Positions 8,159 through 15,477 of a stretch of 29,000 bases of DNA are shown here, one piece after another; the first letter of the stretch is position 1, and every line of letters begins with the position of its first letter. The stretch covers positions 1 to 29,000 of the IMG/VR virus record IMGVR_UViG_3300042905_001408; one strand, 5' to 3'. The notes under the pieces were generated by a model. The model saw only the letters and a list, made by a program, of their open reading frames with translations. It did not search any database and was not told where the DNA came from. Both the position numbers and the translations under genes were made by a program. This stretch comes from a virus.

Positions 8159-10086
8159 TGGCAGATGAATTTAATTATCAAGTAGCAGCCGTAGGATTCG
8201 GTTCATATTTAGATGGCATCGTACCAAAAGATGTAGCTATTGCTGCTGGCGCCTTTGCCGCAACCATGCAGCAAGTTAAAAATATTGAAAATGCAGAGTT
8301 TGAAAAGTTTGCACAGATCGTTACTAATATTGAAACTGCTAAGGGTTTAGATTTAATAGGCGGCACAGATGTTCCAGTTAACTTACCATTGGCTAATCAA
8401 GGGCAAACATTAACAGCCTTAGGGTCCGGACCATACGGCACATTCACTATGAGTGATTTCTTTGGATGTATGTCAGGACTTCCTTATCCTTGGAAAGATT
8501 TGCAAAATAGTATTAATGAATTAACTACTACAAAATTATCAAATATCTACCACGAATTGTTTTTAGCAGTAACATGGGAAAGAGCAGAAGTTTCTATTAC
8601 ACAAACAATATATAATGTAGAAATACAACCTTATATTCCACCTGACCCATCAGCAATCCCTCCAGTTGCAGGACAGCCACGAATTGACGATTGGTATTAT
8701 ACTGTATCATCTTCGCTCACACAAGACGGTGGTGGATATGGTCGCGGAAATGCTCCTGCACCTTTAATAAGTTTTTCTCCTAACAACTGCGGCGCGTCTG
8801 CAACATGCACAATTGGTACTAATAATCAAAGTGCCGCTTCATTGGGCGGAGGAACATTTGGTAGAGTAACTTCATATAGTTTTAATGCCGGCACTGCATT
8901 TAAATATACAACAACTTCTGTCAATCAACCCGGACCACCTGCTACCCCGGCTGCACCAGTAGAATATGTTACCATTCAATCAGCACCTACCGCAGCTTTA
9001 CCAGTGCAATCCAATGGTCAACGAGCCACCGGAGGCACAAACAGTGCCGGCACCACAAAAGGTTCAGATGGCAGCACAACTATCTTAGAAGCCGGATGGG
9101 CATCACCAATGAATGGTGTTGTTCAAGGATACATTGATCAAGCAAATCAAGAAATTGCATTTATTAAAACTCGCTCCCCATTAAGAGCGAAAAATAATAA
9201 TGTACTTTATGATGCATGTGGATTGCAACTTACTAGAGAACAAAGAGCTAGATATACTGGTTTGCCTCCTGTACCTATTCCAAGAGATACATGGTTAAAC
9301 TTATTCCCTACTGCACTATATGTTTTTACAGATTCAGTTCCTACATTAGGCTTGAACACAAATCCCCATATGAGTGCTCAAACTTTAGAAGCCATTAGTA
9401 ATTTAAGTACAGTTGGTGGACAAAGTGTTATTGGAATGATGCGTGAAAGCAGAAATGAAAATAGATTAGTAGAAATAGGTGTTGAATTAGATAATCAGAT
9501 CCCGGGTGACTTTGATCCCGATATCGGAAATCTATTACTTATAAATGGTACTGTTCCTGTAGCCCTTGAAGGTATACCCGTTATTGGTATTAACGGCAAT
9601 CCAACAGATCCTGTTGTTTCGTATACCTTGCCCAGTACGCTGGTACAAACTGACAATGACGGTAATTTAATAACCCCGCAAACATTGGGTTACTTAGATC
9701 CTAATATTAATAAATTTGTTGTAACACCTGACATTATAGATTACAATAATAACAATCCTATAGAAAATATTTTAAATACAACTAACTTAGCTCCGAACGG
9801 TGAAAGCGTTTTAGGGCCGTATGGAGATGGCACAGGACCTGCTCTACCAAACTCACCCGTTGCTATAGTTACTGCAGGAACTACTGCGCCCACTGGTTTG
9901 GGTAGCAACTTAGATACTGGGCAAGCTATAGCTCCCGGCAGCTTCGCAGGCTCTAGGTTCTCAAATCTATTGCCCAATACATTAAATACTACATATGCGG
10001 GAGGAAATATGCTTCCCGGTTCATATTCCGTACAAGAAGCAATTGATCAAGTTATTGCATGTAACTGTGATTGCTGGGTAGATTAA
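8158..10086 (+). CDS. putative large virion structural protein, 642 aa
   Basis: Directly coupled to the preceding gene (TAATG overlap). The N-terminus is helical (DVAIAAGAFAATMQQVKNIENAEFEKFAQIV shortened here), followed by GSGPYGTFTMSDFFGCMSGL (near residues 90-108), a pattern I associate with phage virion proteins. A central Gly/Thr/Ser-rich region (near 190-320) includes ASLGGGTFGRV and SGTT/GGTN turns. The C-terminal third is rich in Pro, Asn and Thr and ends in CNCDCWVD, a compact four-residue cysteine/tryptophan tail that is unusual for a virion protein. Function beyond a structural role cannot be read from sequence. Confidence 0.7.
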   Translation: MADEFNYQVAAVGFGSYLDGIVPKDVAIAAGAFAATMQQVKNIENAEFEKFAQIVTNIETAKGLDLIGGTDVPVNLPLANQGQTLTALGSGPYGTFTMSDFFGCMSGLPYPWKDLQNSINELTTTKLSNIYHELFLAVTWERAEVSITQTIYNVEIQPYIPPDPSAIPPVAGQPRIDDWYYTVSSSLTQDGGGYGRGNAPAPLISFSPNNCGASATCTIGTNNQSAASLGGGTFGRVTSYSFNAGTAFKYTTTSVNQPGPPATPAAPVEYVTIQSAPTAALPVQSNGQRATGGTNSAGTTKGSDGSTTILEAGWASPMNGVVQGYIDQANQEIAFIKTRSPLRAKNNNVLYDACGLQLTREQRARYTGLPPVPIPRDTWLNLFPTALYVFTDSVPTLGLNTNPHMSAQTLEAISNLSTVGGQSVIGMMRESRNENRLVEIGVELDNQIPGDFDPDIGNLLLINGTVPVALEGIPVIGINGNPTDPVVSYTLPSTLVQTDNDGNLITPQTLGYLDPNINKFVVTPDIIDYNNNNPIENILNTTNLAPNGESVLGPYGDGTGPALPNSPVAIVTAGTTAPTGLGSNLDTGQAIAPGSFAGSRFSNLLPNTLNTTYAGGNMLPGSYSVQEAIDQVIACNCDCWVD

Positions 10087-10095
10087 TACCCAAAA
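10087..10095 (+). promoter_or_regulatory. TACCCAAAA motif upstream of promoter
   Basis: The nine bases TACCCAAAA sit right after the upstream stop codon and three bases before the -35 box. The same nine bases precede the promoters at 15155 and 21510 with gaps of two and four bases. Confidence 0.4.
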
Positions 10096-10098
10096 TTT

Positions 10099-10134
10099 TT
10101 GCTTTAAAATATAAATTCTGTTATAGTACAGAAT
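10099..10134 (+). promoter_or_regulatory. promoter with palindromic operator over the -10 box
   Basis: TTGCTT (10099-10104), 17 bases, TATAGT (10122-10127). The -10 box is exactly the six-base centre of a perfect inverted repeat, ATTCTGT (10115-10121) and ACAGAAT (10128-10134). A repressor bound there would block the promoter. The core CTGT-N6-ACAG resembles a LexA box but is two bases shorter than the enterobacterial spacing. It would control the lysin operon that starts at 10166. Confidence 0.6.
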
Positions 10135-10165
10135 TACCAGCAAATTAAGAGAAAGGAAAAGTTAA

Positions 10166-10705
10166 ATGGAGTTTTCATTTAAGACTATCAATAGCCTTAT
10201 TGGACTGGTGTTGGTTGCATTTCTAATCAATGCGGTAATGTCTTTTAAGTTCGGTGATCCCAAAGAAGTTATTATAACAAAACCAAAGTCATATGTTTCG
10301 GTTGAGAATGTAGACCGCCAACTTGATTGTTTGGCAATGAATATCTACAAAGAAGCAGGTCATGAACCATTTGAAGGTAAAGTGGCTGTAGCACAAGTTA
10401 CACTAAACCGTGTAGACAATCCTAAGTTTCCTAAGGATATTTGTGCTGTTGTCTATCAGAAAAATGTAGTAATGGAAAAAGTAGTTTGCCAGTTTAGTTG
10501 GCATTGCGAAGGCTCGGCAACTAAAAAGCCAAAAGATAAAGCTTATCAAGAAAGCTATGCTGTAGCGAAGAAAGTTTTACTTGAAGGTTTTAGATTGGAC
10601 AGTTTATCAGATGCGTTGTACTTTCATGCGGTATATGTTAATCCTGCCTGGCCCCATGAAAAAATTGGCAGAATCGGTAACCATGTATTTTATAAAGGTC
10701 GTTAA
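10166..10705 (+). CDS. SleB-family cell wall hydrolase with N-terminal membrane anchor
   Basis: Peptidoglycan hydrolase, likely the phage lysin. Residues about 8-26 (INSLIGLVLVAFLINAVM) form one hydrophobic span, so the enzyme is tethered or exported as a signal-anchor protein. The catalytic domain (about 50-179) matches the SleB/Hydrolase_2 pattern: LDCLAMNIYKEAGHEPFEGK with the catalytic Glu, AVAQVTLNRV, CAVVYQ, CQFSWHCEG, then ALYFHAVYVNPAW and IGNHVFYK at the end. SleB enzymes are lytic transglycosylases, first known from Bacillus spores, and are widespread in phages. A good ribosome binding site (GAAAGGAAA) precedes ATG 10166. The next gene, a small membrane protein, starts two bases after the stop, a typical lysis pairing. 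Confidence 0.88.
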   Translation: MEFSFKTINSLIGLVLVAFLINAVMSFKFGDPKEVIITKPKSYVSVENVDRQLDCLAMNIYKEAGHEPFEGKVAVAQVTLNRVDNPKFPKDICAVVYQKNVVMEKVVCQFSWHCEGSATKKPKDKAYQESYAVAKKVLLEGFRLDSLSDALYFHAVYVNPAWPHEKIGRIGNHVFYKGR

Positions 10706-10707
10706 TT

Positions 10708-11031
10708 ATGAATAAACTTATTTTAATTTATCAGTATGTTTACAACAGTATCCATGACTTCTTAACCAATAAGTTGAGTAAAGTCAGTGCTGATACCCTT
10801 GGATGGTTGGGAAATATTACACTACATGCCGCAACAATTCCCTCATTGCTAGCAATGATGACTGGTGTAACTGATAAACCACCTTCAGTTGATGTAGTAT
10901 TGATGTTGTGGGCGGCTCTAGCACTATTGTTCTTCCGTAGTGTGTTGATGCGAGACTTGTTGAATATCATTACAATTGGTGTTGGCTTTATGATTCAGGC
11001 TATGTTGCTTGTTTTAATTTTCTTTAAGTGA
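10708..11031 (+). CDS. small membrane protein, holin candidate
   Basis: A 107-aa protein with three predicted hydrophobic segments: about 29-51 (TLGWLGNITLHAATIPSLLAM), 61-80 (DVVLMLWAALALLFF) and 84-106 (LLNIITIGVGFMIQAMLLVL). The N-terminus is short and polar. Size, topology and position two bases behind a membrane-anchored lysin fit a holin or lysis accessory protein, but holins share little sequence, so this is inferred from context. The stop overlaps the next start (GTGA). Confidence 0.75.
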   Translation: MNKLILIYQYVYNSIHDFLTNKLSKVSADTLGWLGNITLHAATIPSLLAMMTGVTDKPPSVDVVLMLWAALALLFFRSVLMRDLLNIITIGVGFMIQAMLLVLIFFK

Positions 11032-11498
11032 CTAAATCTAATTCAGCAAAGGGAAGAGAGAGTTATGACAGTACGGCTGGTGACTCTCTAATCCACTTTT
11101 TCAATCGCAATGTAACTCCCTATCCTACGGAAAGTTCGGGCCCTAAGTTTGATTTGATTCCAGTAGAGAAACAAAAAGACATAATGGTAAATGTAGCTAG
11201 ACTACATGCCCAACAAGAATATGATAGGATCATGGAACTTGTAAGTGTCTTGCAAAAGCAAGCTGAACAAATAAAAAGAAGGTTAGAGATTACTGATATG
11301 GTTCATCAAGCCAAATATGATTTTCAAATAGCACATGGAAATATATATTGGTTAGTTTATGATAACAATAAAAATTGTACGAGATTGTCCATAACAGGAC
11401 CGAACGATTGGTTTACTGGTAAGCCTGTGACATACGAGTATATTTGTAAAGTTAAGTGGATGGGTGACTATACTTGGTTAGAGGTCAATGATGAGTAA
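11028..11498 (+). CDS. DUF2452-like phage protein
   Basis: Starts at GTG 11028, overlapping the upstream TGA by four bases. The first 60 residues are polar and may be disordered; a coiled-coil-like helix (QEYDRIMELVSVLQKQAEQI) follows at about 66-86. The C-terminal half (about 93-155) has the conserved pattern YDFQIAHGNIYWLVYD...L...GPNDW and YEYICKVKWMGDYTWLEV, which I recognise as the DUF2452 family seen in phages and some bacteria. The function is unknown. Overlap with the next gene suggests co-translation. Confidence 0.78.
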   Translation: MTKSNSAKGRESYDSTAGDSLIHFFNRNVTPYPTESSGPKFDLIPVEKQKDIMVNVARLHAQQEYDRIMELVSVLQKQAEQIKRRLEITDMVHQAKYDFQIAHGNIYWLVYDNNKNCTRLSITGPNDWFTGKPVTYEYICKVKWMGDYTWLEVNDE

Positions 11499-12030
11499 TT
11501 TGCGTAAAAGCCCACAGCGCGGTAGCTTCCAACTTGACAACTTGTTAAAGAGAGTTGAAAGTGGAGATACCTCTGTTGAACAGGCCGATGAACTGAAAGA
11601 ACTTTATCAGTCTTGGGATCAACAAACATTAGAAAAAGAACAAACTAAAGAATGGCGTATTAATAATATGGAATATGATTTGCGCACTAGTGAATATATT
11701 GCTGAGAAATGCAAGAAAGATAGTTACGCACAAAATCTATATGCCGCAATGTGTAATAACGACTTTGTAAAAAATGATGTTTGGCCTCTTTTAAAAGGAG
11801 AAACATGGAGTTGCAGTTGGCGTTATGCTGGCGGAATTATTGCCAACATTAGAGAAGAAGGTGATTATATTGATTGGTATTGTTCAGGTATCCGCGGCGG
11901 ATATGACATGGGTGGCGGCCCTGAAGAAGATAACCGTGGGTATGTTGGTGAAGGTTTTGTAACGGATGAGATCCGCGATGACCTACTTAAAGTGGGTTGG
12001 GTAGTTGTAGACGATGCAAATACAGAATGA
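11488..12030 (+). CDS. hypothetical protein, 180 aa
   Basis: Overlaps the previous gene by 11 bases; ATG at 11488 or 11491 is possible. The N-terminal half is charged and helical (VESGDTSVEQADELKELYQSW). The C-terminal half is aromatic and Gly-rich (WSCSWRYAGGIIANIREEGD, then YCSGIRGGYDMGGGPEED) and ends in an acidic VTDEIRDDLLKVGWVVVDD. Related proteins occur in T4-like phages, in my memory without a named function. No enzyme motif stands out. Confidence 0.72.
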   Translation: MMSNLRKSPQRGSFQLDNLLKRVESGDTSVEQADELKELYQSWDQQTLEKEQTKEWRINNMEYDLRTSEYIAEKCKKDSYAQNLYAAMCNNDFVKNDVWPLLKGETWSCSWRYAGGIIANIREEGDYIDWYCSGIRGGYDMGGGPEEDNRGYVGEGFVTDEIRDDLLKVGWVVVDDANTE

Positions 12031-12057
12031 TAAATATCTTTGACTCAAGGAAATATT

Positions 12058-12213
12058 ATGCTAAGTTTAAACCGTCTACATGCTGGAAAACAATTACTTC
12101 AGCAAATCTGGGCGCAAGGAAAACAACCATCAAACACATTGTCTAAGCAGGGAATATTAGGCTCAACTCAATTACCAAAAAATTCTTTACCCCCGAAGAA
12201 CTTTCAAAAATAA
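12058..12213 (+). CDS. small hypothetical protein, 51 aa
   Basis: ATG at 12058 follows a weak CAAGG site eight bases upstream and the near-late-promoter sequence GATAAATA (about 12030). The product is basic and Gln/Asn/Pro-rich with an amphipathic N-terminus (LSLNRLHAGKQLLQQIW). The same frame stays open after the TAA at 12211 right through the next gene to 12532, so the two could once have been one reading frame. No family recognised. Confidence 0.5.
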   Translation: MLSLNRLHAGKQLLQQIWAQGKQPSNTLSKQGILGSTQLPKNSLPPKNFQK

Positions 12214-12244
12214 TTAATAAGTGAGGCGTTTATAAGTAATCCAA

Positions 12245-12534
12245 ATGAAAAAATCAAAAATTCTAAACGTCGGCACAAAGATGAAACAGCAATAAACAAA
12301 CAAGTAAAGATTGCTAAATCGCATGGATTTAATAGCAAAGATAAAGTTGTAAAAGAACCACATAGGTTAGCTAAACATCATGCAATGGATTGTGGAAATC
12401 CAGATTGCTATATATGCGGAAATCCTAGAAAAACGCATAAAGATAAATTAACTAAACAAGAGCAGAGTTTTTACCAAGATTTAGATTCTGTTAGAGATAA
12501 ACATAGTAACGGATCCCCTCCAGTTGATGATTAA
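12245..12534 (+). CDS. conserved small zinc-type protein, frameshifted in an A6 run
   Basis: From ATG 12245 the zero frame ends after 16 codons. A -1 shift on the AAAAAA that follows the ATG enters a frame open to 12534. That frame encodes a protein I recognise from phages and bacteria: RRHKDETAINKQVKIAKSHG, then EPHRLAKHHAMDCGNPDC, YICGNPRKTHKDKLT. The four cysteine/histidine cluster (DCGNPDCYICGNP) suggests a small zinc site. Because the conserved part lacks its own ATG, either one A is missing from the run (sequence error or mutation) or the shift is programmed. The stop overlaps the GNAT gene start. The function is unknown; conservation of the C-terminal part argues that it is a real gene. 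Confidence 0.6.
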
Positions 12535-12985
12535 ATTAATTGATTTCGCAACCATACTTCAAGTATGGCAAAAAAACCTTTGGCCCAATCGTGTATCAGC
12601 TATTGAATCTAATAGTGCCATGATTTATTTAGGTGGTATAGAAGGTAAAAACATGTTAACAACTCCTACCTTCTTTGGTTACTTCCACGACAATAATTTA
12701 GCCGGTGTGAACAGCGGGCATTTATGTGCAGACAATTCATACAGATCACGGGGACTATATGTATTTCCCGAATATCGTGGTATGGGCATTGGCAGTAAGT
12801 TATTAACTGCTACTATACAACAAGCTGAAGTAGAAGAAGCAACATTAGTGTGGAGCTTGCCTAGACGAACTAGCTGGAACACCTATAGGCGCGCCGGCTT
12901 TACTCAAACTAGTGATTGGTTTAAAACTGAAACATCTGATGAAAATGCCTACTGCGCATTTGATTTAATGGGCAAACAAATCTAA
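12527..12985 (+). CDS. GNAT-family N-acetyltransferase
   Basis: A 152-aa single-domain acetyltransferase. The acetyl-CoA binding motif A is clear: GLYVFPEYRGMGIGSKLLTA (about 80-99), with the R/Q-x-x-G-x-G/A signature as RGMGIG. A WNTYRRAGF segment near the C-terminus matches motif B (Y..GF). It would transfer an acetyl group from acetyl-CoA to an unknown amine, perhaps a host protein. I use ATG 12527; it overlaps the preceding gene's stop by eight bases, so it may be co-translated. Confidence 0.85.
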   Translation: MIKLIDFATILQVWQKNLWPNRVSAIESNSAMIYLGGIEGKNMLTTPTFFGYFHDNNLAGVNSGHLCADNSYRSRGLYVFPEYRGMGIGSKLLTATIQQAEVEEATLVWSLPRRTSWNTYRRAGFTQTSDWFKTETSDENAYCAFDLMGKQI

Positions 12986-13049
12986 ATAGTAGCATATTAA
13001 GAGGTAGGGCAAGTTATAAGTACATTGTGCTCTACTACATGGTTTTGTT

Positions 13050-13388
13050 ATGAATGGTTGTTTTACTTGTTTAAATTGTGGCAAAATTAATTCAATTAAA
13101 GGTCATAGTTATACCAACAAATATTGCAATAACAGTTGTCAACAACAGCACCGTTCTCGCTTATTAATAAAAGAATGGAAAGAACATCCAGAACAAAAAT
13201 CCTGGAGACAAGTTCCCGAATGGATCAAAAAATATCTAATTCAGGCACGAGGACACAAATGTGAAGTGTGCGGTATTACTGAATGGTTAGGCGAACCCGC
13301 ACCATTAGTAGTTTATTACAAAAATAACGTTAGCCATGCAGAAGAAAACTTACAGTTAATTTGTCCCAACTGTAAGAGTCAAAAATAA
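13050..13388 (+). CDS. HNH-like zinc protein with lost catalytic residues
   Basis: A 112-aa protein with two cysteine clusters. An N-terminal treble-clef-like finger (CLNC...YCNNSC, residues 7-31) is followed by WIKKYLIQARGHKCEVCGI and AEENLQLICPNCKSQ. The layout is that of short phage HNH endonucleases, whose active segment normally reads DH..G...N....NL..LCP.CH. Here that stretch is APLVVYYKNN: the Asp-His pair is replaced by Tyr-Tyr and the last His by Lys. The zinc fold is probably kept and nuclease activity lost. There is no convincing ribosome binding site before ATG 13050. It may be a decaying homing endonuclease or a repurposed DNA-binding protein. Confidence 0.72.
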   Translation: MNGCFTCLNCGKINSIKGHSYTNKYCNNSCQQQHRSRLLIKEWKEHPEQKSWRQVPEWIKKYLIQARGHKCEVCGITEWLGEPAPLVVYYKNNVSHAEENLQLICPNCKSQK

Positions 13389-13414
13389 TTTCATTACACA
13401 CAAGGAGAAACACA

Positions 13415-13960
13415 ATGAAAACAATCGGTGATAAGGTAACAGAATTTGCAATTACAGGTGTTAAGCCTGGTGCACTAACACCAGACAATGCTTTTGAAAC
13501 TATTACGGAAAAGAGTTTTGAAGGCAAGTGGAAAGTAATCGTTTACTATCCTAAGGATTTTACTTTCGTATGTCCTACAGAAATCGTGGCATATGACAAG
13601 TTGGCAAAGGACTTTGCTGACCGTGATGCTATTCTATTGACAGGCAGTACCGACAATGAATTCTGTAAGTTGGCATGGCGTAATGCTCATGAGGATCTAA
13701 AGAAAACCAACAGTTGGATGTTTGCTGATGTTGCCCGTGGCGAGCTATCATTAGCAGAACAACTAGGCATTTTCTATGCTCCTGCTGGTGCCGCACTTCG
13801 TGCTACATTCATTGTTGATCCTGACAATGTTATTCAGCATGTCACAGTAAACAACTTAGATGTTGGTCGTAACCCAGACGAAACATTGCGTATTCTTGAC
13901 GCATTGCAGACTGGCGAACTATGCCCATGCAGTCGCCCAATCGGTGGTGAGACTCTATAA
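13415..13960 (+). CDS. ahpC: 2-Cys peroxiredoxin (alkyl hydroperoxide reductase C)
   Basis: Reduces hydrogen peroxide and organic peroxides. The peroxidatic cysteine is C53 in DFTFVCPTE, and the C-terminal ELCPCSR (C170, C172) carries the resolving cysteine, so this is a typical 2-Cys enzyme. At 181 aa it is of usual length. A strong AAGGAG precedes ATG 13415. The stop overlaps the class II aldolase start (TAATG), and AhpD, the usual reductant for AhpC in actinobacteria and others, is two genes downstream, so the three genes look like one operon against oxidative stress. Carried by a phage, it is an auxiliary metabolic gene. Confidence 0.95.
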   Translation: MKTIGDKVTEFAITGVKPGALTPDNAFETITEKSFEGKWKVIVYYPKDFTFVCPTEIVAYDKLAKDFADRDAILLTGSTDNEFCKLAWRNAHEDLKKTNSWMFADVARGELSLAEQLGIFYAPAGAALRATFIVDPDNVIQHVTVNNLDVGRNPDETLRILDALQTGELCPCSRPIGGETL

Positions 13961-14622
13961 TGTTAGAAACTGTTTCTGATTTATTTCAAGAAGCATACAA
14001 GCGGAACTGGATTACTGCCCGCGACGGCAACGCCAGTATCCGCTGGCATGATAGAAATCATATGTACATCACGCCCAGTGGTATTAGAAAACAATATCTT
14101 CAACCAGAAATGTTTAAAAAGATTAAGTTTTCTACGGTTATGAGTGCAGTACCTCCATTTCTTACTGATATTTGGGAAGAAATGGAATACACTGATATAA
14201 GTAAAAATCTAAAGCCTAGTGGTGAGTTACCAATGCATTTTGCATTGCAAGGTAAGATTGATACTGAAGTTAGGGTAGTATTGCATTTCCATCCAACATA
14301 TACTGTAGCAGCCATGCATGCTGGTATACAACTGCCTGACTTGTTAAAAGAGTTTCCGGAACTAAGTAGGTATACCAGTGTTGCACCCAATGTTCCGTTG
14401 CTCCCACCTATTACACAGGATTTGGCTGATGCTTGTGTTAAAAATTTAGAATTTGATAAAGCAACAGGTAAAGTTCCCTATAATATTGTGGGAATGGACA
14501 GGCATGGAGTGGTGGCAGTTGACACTAGCCCATGGCGTGCATTTGAGCACATAGAAAGGCTAGAACATATTTGTAAAATAGTTTTATCAAGTAAAGGATA
14601 TAAAAATGACAATAACACTTAA
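13960..14622 (+). CDS. class II aldolase/adducin family protein
   Basis: A 220-aa metal-dependent class II aldolase/epimerase-type protein. The N-terminus has GNASIRW (phosphate-loop Gly-Asn) and the ITPSGI pattern typical of the family. The catalytic Glu is in PSGELPMH (near residue 87), the zinc ligands are in VVLHFHP (near 109-111), and DRHGVVAV (near 184-188) supplies the third His. Substrates for the family are sugar phosphates such as fuculose-1-phosphate or ribulose-5-phosphate; which one applies here cannot be told. It lies between ahpC and ahpD with overlaps on both sides (TAATG, then 17 bases), an unusual arrangement. Its role may be scavenging aldehydes or sugar intermediates. Confidence 0.87.
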   Translation: MLETVSDLFQEAYKRNWITARDGNASIRWHDRNHMYITPSGIRKQYLQPEMFKKIKFSTVMSAVPPFLTDIWEEMEYTDISKNLKPSGELPMHFALQGKIDTEVRVVLHFHPTYTVAAMHAGIQLPDLLKEFPELSRYTSVAPNVPLLPPITQDLADACVKNLEFDKATGKVPYNIVGMDRHGVVAVDTSPWRAFEHIERLEHICKIVLSSKGYKNDNNT

Positions 14623-15142
14623 TGGTAATTGGATAGAGCAAGTCAAAGAATCTATCCCTGATCATGCAAAAGATATTAGATTGAATTTAGATTCTGCAAT
14701 CAATCGCAGTCCCCTAGATCCAGTAGATACTCATGCTGTAGCTTATGTGTCAGCATTGGCAGCAGGCAACGGTGGATTAGCATTTGAGATTGAACACAAT
14801 AGCCCATTGTTTACCGCAGAAAAAGAGCGCGAAGCTGCAAAGACTGCGGCTGCATTAATGGGTATGAACAATGTGTATTATCCATTTGTTGAAATGACAC
14901 AAGATCCTGAACTAAAAGGATTGCCACCTGGTTTAAGAATGCAAGCATACGCAACACACGGTGGTGTCACCAAGAAGCAATTTGAAATGTACGCATTGGC
15001 TGCTAGTATTGTGGGCAAATGCCACTTTTGTGTAAAGAATCATTATGATACACTAAAGAAAGAAGGCATGACTGTACAAGAATTACAACACGTGGGCAAG
15101 GTTGCAAGCATTGTTAACAGCATTGGCAAGATTGCAATTTAA
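14606..15142 (+). CDS. ahpD: AhpD-like alkylhydroperoxidase (carboxymuconolactone decarboxylase fold)
   Basis: A 178-aa all-alpha protein of the AhpD/CMD family. The redox centre is GKC139-HFC142-VKNH146, the E...CxxCxxxH pattern of AhpD, in which the cysteine pair reduces AhpC. Upstream helices carry FEIEHNSPLF and AAKTAAALMGMNN. AhpD and AhpC in one operon suggests that this phage makes its own peroxidase and reductant. ATG 14606 has a good site (AAAGGA) and overlaps the aldolase stop by 17 bases. A hairpin follows the stop at 15197-15221. Confidence 0.9.
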   Translation: MTITLNGNWIEQVKESIPDHAKDIRLNLDSAINRSPLDPVDTHAVAYVSALAAGNGGLAFEIEHNSPLFTAEKEREAAKTAAALMGMNNVYYPFVEMTQDPELKGLPPGLRMQAYATHGGVTKKQFEMYALAASIVGKCHFCVKNHYDTLKKEGMTVQELQHVGKVASIVNSIGKIAI

Positions 15143-15143
15143 T

Positions 15144-15152
15144 TACCCAAAA
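15144..15152 (+). promoter_or_regulatory. TACCCAAAA motif upstream of promoter
   Basis: Second copy of TACCCAAAA, immediately after the ahpD stop and two bases before the TTGACA at 15155. Confidence 0.4.
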
Positions 15153-15154
15153 AG

Positions 15155-15183
15155 TTGACAACTATTCAAAATACAGTTACACT
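15155..15183 (+). promoter_or_regulatory. sigma70-like promoter, possible small RNA unit
   Basis: TTGACA (15155-15160), 17 bases, TACACT (15178-15183). The predicted start, near 15190, lies just before a hairpin and about 250 bases before a strong terminator, with no long gene between. Confidence 0.65.
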
Positions 15184-15194
15184 CATAAAAATTG

Positions 15195-15221
15195 AAAAAA
15201 CACGCATTATTTGCGTGTTTT
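15195..15221 (+). terminator. hairpin terminator behind ahpD or 5' hairpin of small RNA
   Basis: AAAACACGCA (15197-15206) pairs with TGCGTGTTTT (15212-15221), with a five-base loop and T-rich end. It would end the ahpC-ahpD transcript. Because a promoter lies between ahpD and the hairpin, it could also be the 5' hairpin of the next RNA. Confidence 0.6.
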
Positions 15222-15406
15222 GTTAACCAGGAATAAATAAACTTACTATGAATAACTTTACTTGTAACATACTGAAACATCAGGCATCATGGTCTATAGC
15301 CATGATTACCTTTGCGCCAGTATATCCTACAAGTATCCGTGGCTCAGAGTATAATCAAAGAGGGCTCCCGGGGACTAGGTAAAGTCTAAGTAGTAAAGAT
15401 TTATCA

Positions 15407-15438
15407 AGCCCCTGGGAAACTAAAAAGTCCCAGGGGTT
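15407..15438 (+). terminator. strong hairpin terminator
   Basis: CCCCTGGGA (15409-15417) pairs perfectly with TCCCAGGGG (15428-15436), followed by TTCTTACTTTATTT. It separates the candidate small RNA from the tRNA array. Confidence 0.65.
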
Positions 15439-15448
15439 CTTACTTTAT

Positions 15449-15477
15449 TTGACAGAAAATGGAAAAACAGATACAGT
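15449..15477 (+). promoter_or_regulatory. sigma70-like promoter ahead of the tRNA array
   Basis: TTGACA (15449-15454), 17 bases, TACAGT (15472-15477). The predicted start near 15484 would transcribe the leader and then tRNA-Gln and its followers. Confidence 0.65.

Larger units (their letters stand above)
15190..15438 (+). ncRNA. candidate small RNA unit, about 250 nt
   Basis: This stretch has its own promoter (15155-15183) and ends in a strong hairpin (15407-15438). It holds a perfect 7-bp hairpin (ATCATGG 15286-15292, CCATGAT 15300-15306). A 44-codon open frame (15248-15382) has no ribosome binding site and no recognisable protein. A small RNA is the simplest reading, but a tiny peptide gene is not excluded. 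Confidence 0.4.

Noticed and set aside
10115-10134. LexA (SOS) box
   Set aside because: Spacing CTGT-N6-ACAG is two bases shorter than the usual CTGT-N8-ACAG, so I call it only a palindromic operator candidate.
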